The notes under the pieces were generated by a model. The model was given only the letters and a program-made list of their open reading frames with translations. It had not been told where the DNA came from and ran no database searches. Below are positions 63,553 through 64,000 of a stretch of 64,000 nucleotides of DNA, in pieces. The position numbers and the translations under genes are program-made. The stretch is from Kosakonia sp. H02. GTDB lineage: Bacteria; Pseudomonadota; Gammaproteobacteria; Enterobacterales; Enterobacteriaceae. Every line of letters begins with the position of its first letter. The first letter of the stretch is position 1. The DNA is taken from contig CP131915.1 of the NCBI GenBank assembly GCA_030704225.1, positions 3,534,001 to 3,598,000 of the forward strand. Reading direction: 5' to 3'.

Positions 63553-63578
63553 CGATCCCACCAGGGGCGGCGGGATCG
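63553..63578 (-). terminator. Hairpin after lysA
   Basis: CGATCCC at 63553-63559 pairs with GGGATCG at 63572-63578, just downstream of the lysA stop. There is no T-run, so it is a weak or Rho-assisted end at best. Confidence 0.5.
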
Positions 63579-63588
63579 GGAAGAAAGG

Positions 63589-64000
63589 TTAAATGAGTTC
63601 GAGACCAATCAGCTCTTCAATGGTCTGGCGACGGCGGATCAGGCGCGCAACGCCATTATCAAACAGCACTTCCGGCAGCAGCGGGCGGCTGTTGTAATTA
63701 GAGGACATCGACGCACCATACGCACCGGTATCATGCAGCACTAAATAATCCCCCGCTTTCACCGCCGGCAGCGCGCGGGTTTCCACTTTGCCGCCCTCTT
63801 GCTGGGTAAAGACATCGCCGGATTCACACAGCGGCCCGGCAACCACGGTGTCGATCAACGGTTGATGCTGAAGGTCGCGGCCATCGGCGGCCAGCGCCGT
63901 AATGTGGTGATAGCTGCCGTACATTGCCGGGCGCATCAGGTCGTTAAACCCGGCGTCGATCAGCACAAAATGGCGGCTGCCCATGTTTTTCACGCTGCGT
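63589..64000 (-). CDS. lysA: Diaminopimelate decarboxylase (partial, C-terminal part)
   Basis: Last step of lysine biosynthesis, decarboxylating meso-diaminopimelate with PLP. Only the C-terminal 136 residues or so are in the window; the frame continues past its edge. The sequence is nearly identical to E. coli LysA, including the active-site segments VAGPLCESGDVFT (catalytic Cys) and DTGAYGASMSSNYNSRP (PLP/substrate Tyr). In E. coli it directly follows galR in convergent orientation; here about 4.8 kb of extra DNA intervenes. Confidence 0.98.
   Translation of the reverse strand, partial: RSVKNMGSRHFVLIDAGFNDLMRPAMYGSYHHITALAADGRDLQHQPLIDTVVAGPLCESGDVFTQQEGGKVETRALPAVKAGDYLVLHDTGAYGASMSSNYNSRPLLPEVLFDNGVARLIRRRQTIEELIGLELI

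Overview
The window is chromosomal DNA of a member of the Enterobacteriaceae. Gene order and protein sequences are those of the Escherichia coli mutS-rpoS to galR-lysA segment (near 59-64 min on the K-12 map). Several departures argue against E. coli itself: a cysG copy joined to cysDNC, an OprB-type porin, a CPA1 antiporter, no variable region between mutS and rpoS, no CRISPR-cas beside iap, four initiator tRNA genes and a beta-glucoside PTS operon between galR and lysA. The mix resembles the Enterobacter/Kosakonia/Klebsiella group; genus is an inference.

Layout. 1-6030 is accessory: an unrecognised membrane protein pair, a small unknown protein, a CPA1-type Na+/H+ antiporter, an OprB-type carbohydrate porin, a Rob-like AraC regulator and a small membrane protein in AT-richer DNA. 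6247-9869 is mutS and rpoS, convergent and separated only by a shared terminator. 9998-15661 is nlpD-pcm-surE-truD-ispF-ispD-ftsB-ygbE, many with overlapping ends. 15773-20148 is cysG-cysD-cysN-cysC (sulfate activation plus siroheme), divergent from iap. 21409-28341 holds rlmM, ygdD, gcvA with the divergent sRNA gcvB, ygdI, the csdA-csdE/tcdA sulfur-transfer genes and mltA. 28548-29014 is a 130-bp-period array of four tRNA-fMet genes. 29104-31913 is amiC and the ArgR-controlled argA. 31942-43728 is recD-recB-ptrA-recC, followed by the minor pseudopilin cluster ppdC-ygdB-ppdB-ppdA, thyA-lgt and ptsP-rppH. 50348-51027 is a 680-bp gap with DnaA boxes before mutH-ygdQ-ygdR-tas; then lplT-aas, one OmrA/B-type sRNA and galR.

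58799-63588 is accessory DNA between galR and lysA: a REP, a GC-rich hairpin-rich element, a 162-bp tandem duplication of an acetyltransferase 3' end, and a four-gene minus-strand operon (PTS EIIC, GH1 phospho-glucosidase, UxuR-like GntR regulator, GNAT acetyltransferase) headed by three TGGYATWCCA half-palindromic operators. The window ends inside lysA.

Functional links inside the window: NlpD is the known activator of AmiC; Lgt lipidates NlpD, MltA, YgdI and YgdR; MutS and MutH act in mismatch repair; RecB, RecC and RecD form one enzyme; CsdA, CsdE and TcdA form a sulfur relay to tRNA; LplT and Aas recycle lysophospholipids. I found no CRISPR array, integrase, IS transposase or prophage. 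Most of the window is conserved core; the best candidates for something undescribed are the galR-lysA insertion, the alternating initiator tRNA alleles, and the first gene pair.
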